Under the pieces are notes generated by a model that was not told the DNA's origin, ran no database searches, and worked only from the letters and a program-made list of their open reading frames with translations. DNA of 64,000 nt, taken from NCBI GenBank assembly GCA_025359785.1, contig JANYET010000067.1:1-64000 (forward strand). Direction: 5' to 3'. This DNA is from Alphaproteobacteria bacterium. Its GTDB lineage: Bacteria; Pseudomonadota; Alphaproteobacteria; Caulobacterales; Caulobacteraceae. The position numbers and the translations under genes were made by a program. Positions 62,263 to 64,000 of this stretch are shown piece by piece (position 1 is the first letter of the stretch; each line of letters starts with the position of its first letter).

Positions 62263-62313
62263 CGAGACGCGCGGACGGGCTATGGTGCGGCTTGCCCAAT
62301 TTCAGGTGAGCCA

Positions 62314-63654
62314 ATGATTCCCGTCCGCGCTGTCCTCCTCGCCCCCCTTCTTTCGCTTGGCGCCGCCGCCTTGCTGGCGACAGCGGCCCAGGCCGGCTCC
62401 AAGCCGGCGGACGTGGCCCGCCAGAAGGCCCAGATCGACGCTGGCCTCGACAAGGCCTACGGCCGCCTCGACGCGCTCTACAAGGACATCCACGAGCATC
62501 CCGAGCTCGGCTTCCAGGAGACCCGCACCGCCGCCAGGCTGGCCGCCGAGATGCGCAACCTGGGCTTCGAGGTGACCGAGCATGTGGGCGGCACGGGCAT
62601 CGTCGCGATCTTCAAGAACGGCCCGGGCCCCCTGGTCATGGTGCGCACCGAAATGGACGCCCTGCCGCTCGAGGAGAAGACCGGGCTGCCCTACGCCAGC
62701 CACGTGATCCAGACCTACAACGGCAAGCCCACGCCGGTGGACCACGCCTGCGGCCACGACATCCACATGGCCGCCTGGGTCGGCGCCGCCCAGCAGCTGG
62801 TGGCCATGAAGGGCCAGTGGCGCGGCACGCTGATGTTCATCGGCCAGCCCTCGGAAGAGACCGTCGGCGGCGCCCGGGCCATGCTCAAGGACGGCCTCTT
62901 CACCCGCTTCGGCAAGCCCGACATCGGCTTTGCCCAGCACGTCGGCAACGGCCTGGCGGGCACGATCTCCTATAAGGCCGGCGTCAACTCCTCGGCCTCC
63001 AACGAGCTGGTGGTCACCTTCCATGGTCGAGGCGCGCACGGCTCACGACCGCAGGTCTCGATCGACCCGGTGATGGAGGCCGCCCGCTTCGTGGTCGATG
63101 TCCAGACGGTGATCAGCCGCGAGAAGGACCCAGCGGCGTTCGGCGTGGTCGGCGTGGGCTCGATCCAGGCGGGCAGCGCCGGCAACATCATCCCGGACAC
63201 CGCCATTCTGCGCGGCACCATTCGCACCTATGACGCCGACGTCCGCGCCCACATCCTCGAAGGCGTCCGCCGCACGGCCAACGCCGTCGCCGCCATGTCC
63301 GGCGCGCCGGCTCCGGAGATCGACCTTCGCGCCGGCGGCGAGGCGGTGATCAACGACAACGCCGTCACCGCGCGCACCGCGCCGGTCTTCAAGGCCGCCT
63401 TCGCTGACAAGGCCCAGGTCTCGCCGGGCGCCGGCTCGGCCAGCGAGGACTATTCGGAGTTCATCAACGCCGGGGTCCCGTCGCTGTTCTGGGGGCTCGG
63501 CGGCTATGACCCCAAGGTGATCGCCGAGGCCCAGGCCAAGGGCGAGATCCTGCCCTCCAACCACTCGCCGCAGTTCGCGCCCGCGCCCGAACCGGCGATC
63601 CGCACCGGCGTCGAGGCCATGACGCTCGCGGTCCTGAACGTCATGGGAAAATAG
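62314..63654 (+). CDS. Exported M20-family amidohydrolase (hippurate hydrolase type)
   Basis: 446 aa with a signal peptide (about 1-26, ending AQA). The M20D landmarks are present: MVRTEMDALPLEEKTGLPYAS, DHACGHDIHMAAWVGAA (about 143-159, metal ligands), FIGQPSEETVGGARAMLKDG and AQHVGNG, with the terminal 'GAGSASEDYSEF'. It cleaves N-acyl amino acids or similar amides in the periplasm. Start ATG at 62314. A hairpin follows its stop codon. Confidence 0.93.
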   Translation: MIPVRAVLLAPLLSLGAAALLATAAQAGSKPADVARQKAQIDAGLDKAYGRLDALYKDIHEHPELGFQETRTAARLAAEMRNLGFEVTEHVGGTGIVAIFKNGPGPLVMVRTEMDALPLEEKTGLPYASHVIQTYNGKPTPVDHACGHDIHMAAWVGAAQQLVAMKGQWRGTLMFIGQPSEETVGGARAMLKDGLFTRFGKPDIGFAQHVGNGLAGTISYKAGVNSSASNELVVTFHGRGAHGSRPQVSIDPVMEAARFVVDVQTVISREKDPAAFGVVGVGSIQAGSAGNIIPDTAILRGTIRTYDADVRAHILEGVRRTANAVAAMSGAPAPEIDLRAGGEAVINDNAVTARTAPVFKAAFADKAQVSPGAGSASEDYSEFINAGVPSLFWGLGGYDPKVIAEAQAKGEILPSNHSPQFAPAPEPAIRTGVEAMTLAVLNVMGK

Positions 63655-63660
63655 CGGCCT

Positions 63661-63687
63661 ACCTCCCCCGCGAAAGCGGCGGGAGGT
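63661..63687. terminator. CCTCCC-type hairpin before uvrC
   Basis: ACCTCCC...GGGAGGT with inner pairing around a GAAA loop, 6 bp after the amidohydrolase stop. Same repeat family as 868-888; likely terminator function. Confidence 0.55.
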
Positions 63688-63741
63688 AAAGGCGATATCC
63701 TGCCCCTGCGTTGTCAGCAGGACTCGCCTATATCTGCGTCC

Positions 63742-64000
63742 ATGCCGACCACCATCGCGAATGCGCCGCTGCGCGGCGCCGCGCTCATCAAGGACGAAGT
63801 GACCCGCCTGCCGGACCGGCCGGGCGTCTATCGCATGATCGGCGAGGACGCCGAGGTGCTCTATGTCGGCAAGGCGCGCTCGCTGAAAAAGCGGGTCATC
63901 CAGTACGCCCAGGGCCGCTTCCACACCCAGCGCATCGCCAACATGGTCGACCTCACCCGGTCGATGGAGTTCATCACCACCCGGACGGAGACCGACGCGC
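63742..64000 (+). CDS. uvrC: Excinuclease ABC subunit C (5' end only)
   Basis: Only the first 86 codons are in the window. The GIY-YIG nuclease domain is clear: [35 protein letters not shown], followed by '[22 protein letters not shown]'. UvrC makes the 3' incision, then the 5' one, in nucleotide excision repair. The start at 63742 agrees with the family. I found no LexA box in the 55 bp before it. The reading frame continues past the right edge. Confidence 0.95.
   Translation, partial: MPTTIANAPLRGAALIKDEVTRLPDRPGVYRMIGEDAEVLYVGKARSLKKRVIQYAQGRFHTQRIANMVDLTRSMEFITTRTETDA

Overview
The window is high-GC chromosomal DNA from an alphaproteobacterium, most likely Caulobacteraceae and close to Phenylobacterium or Caulobacter. 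Supporting signs are a cox cluster running into SURF1, thrC, an M16 peptidase and a PdeA-type GEDEF-EAL protein, an ECF sigma factor paired with a DUF1109 (NrsF-type) anti-sigma factor, GTTC-N7-GTTC LexA boxes, TonB-dependent receptors and PEPxxWA-CTERM sorting. This assignment comes from reading the proteins, not from a search. I saw no rRNA, tRNA, CRISPR array, insertion sequence or intact prophage.

Layout. 1-11.9 kb: ubiA (cut by the left edge), a promoter and 19-codon leader ORF before an exporter-type ABC transporter, a LuxR/hydrolase-fold fusion regulator, an M48 protease, ycaQ with a LexA box, ppk2, rsmE and gshA. 11.9-16.4 kb is an accessory patch: a small DNA-binding-like protein with a membrane protein, a long inverted repeat, a family of MDIHKP membrane-anchored paralogs with one decayed copy, and an uncharacterised gene whose promoter carries a LexA box. 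16.4-25.2 kb: a POT peptide transporter, two tandem 679-aa TonB-dependent receptors, a PhzF-family enzyme and tldD.

25.5-36.5 kb: the aa3-type cytochrome c oxidase cluster coxB-ctaD-ctaB-(50-aa membrane protein)-ctaG, a reversed Do-like protease gene, then ctaE-DUF983-SURF1-thrC-M16 peptidase. ctaB and the SURF1 protein serve heme A supply, ctaG the copper insertion, and coxB/ctaD/ctaE are the enzyme core. 36.5-40.2 kb: a GNAT acetyltransferase, pdeA (c-di-GMP phosphodiesterase), yqgE and a peroxiredoxin. 40.4-42.8 kb: a stress module in which a DUF1223 protein and the sigF-nrsF pair diverge from two back-to-back GTAACC...CGAA promoters, with a Met-rich MXKDX-type protein downstream of DUF1223.

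42.8-51.2 kb: an EF-hand protein, a racemase overlapping a D-cysteine desulfhydrase-like gene, two DUF6491-like paralogs, an enoyl-CoA hydratase, a VOC protein, a secreted hypothetical and thiC under a TPP riboswitch. 51.2-53.8 kb: an orphan contractile-tail sheath-like protein beside a pentapeptide-repeat protein and a tiny two-helix membrane protein. 54-64 kb: M20 peptidases, a PEP-CTERM protein, a CusF-like copper protein, an acyl-CoA synthetase, a membrane protein/winged-helix/hydrolase operon with a likely operator, and the start of uvrC.

Most informative non-coding signals: the leader ORF at 1.1 kb, two LexA boxes (8.8 and 15.3 kb), the divergent SigF-type promoters (41.5 kb), the TPP riboswitch (49.1 kb) and a dispersed family of CCTCCC-type inverted repeats between genes.
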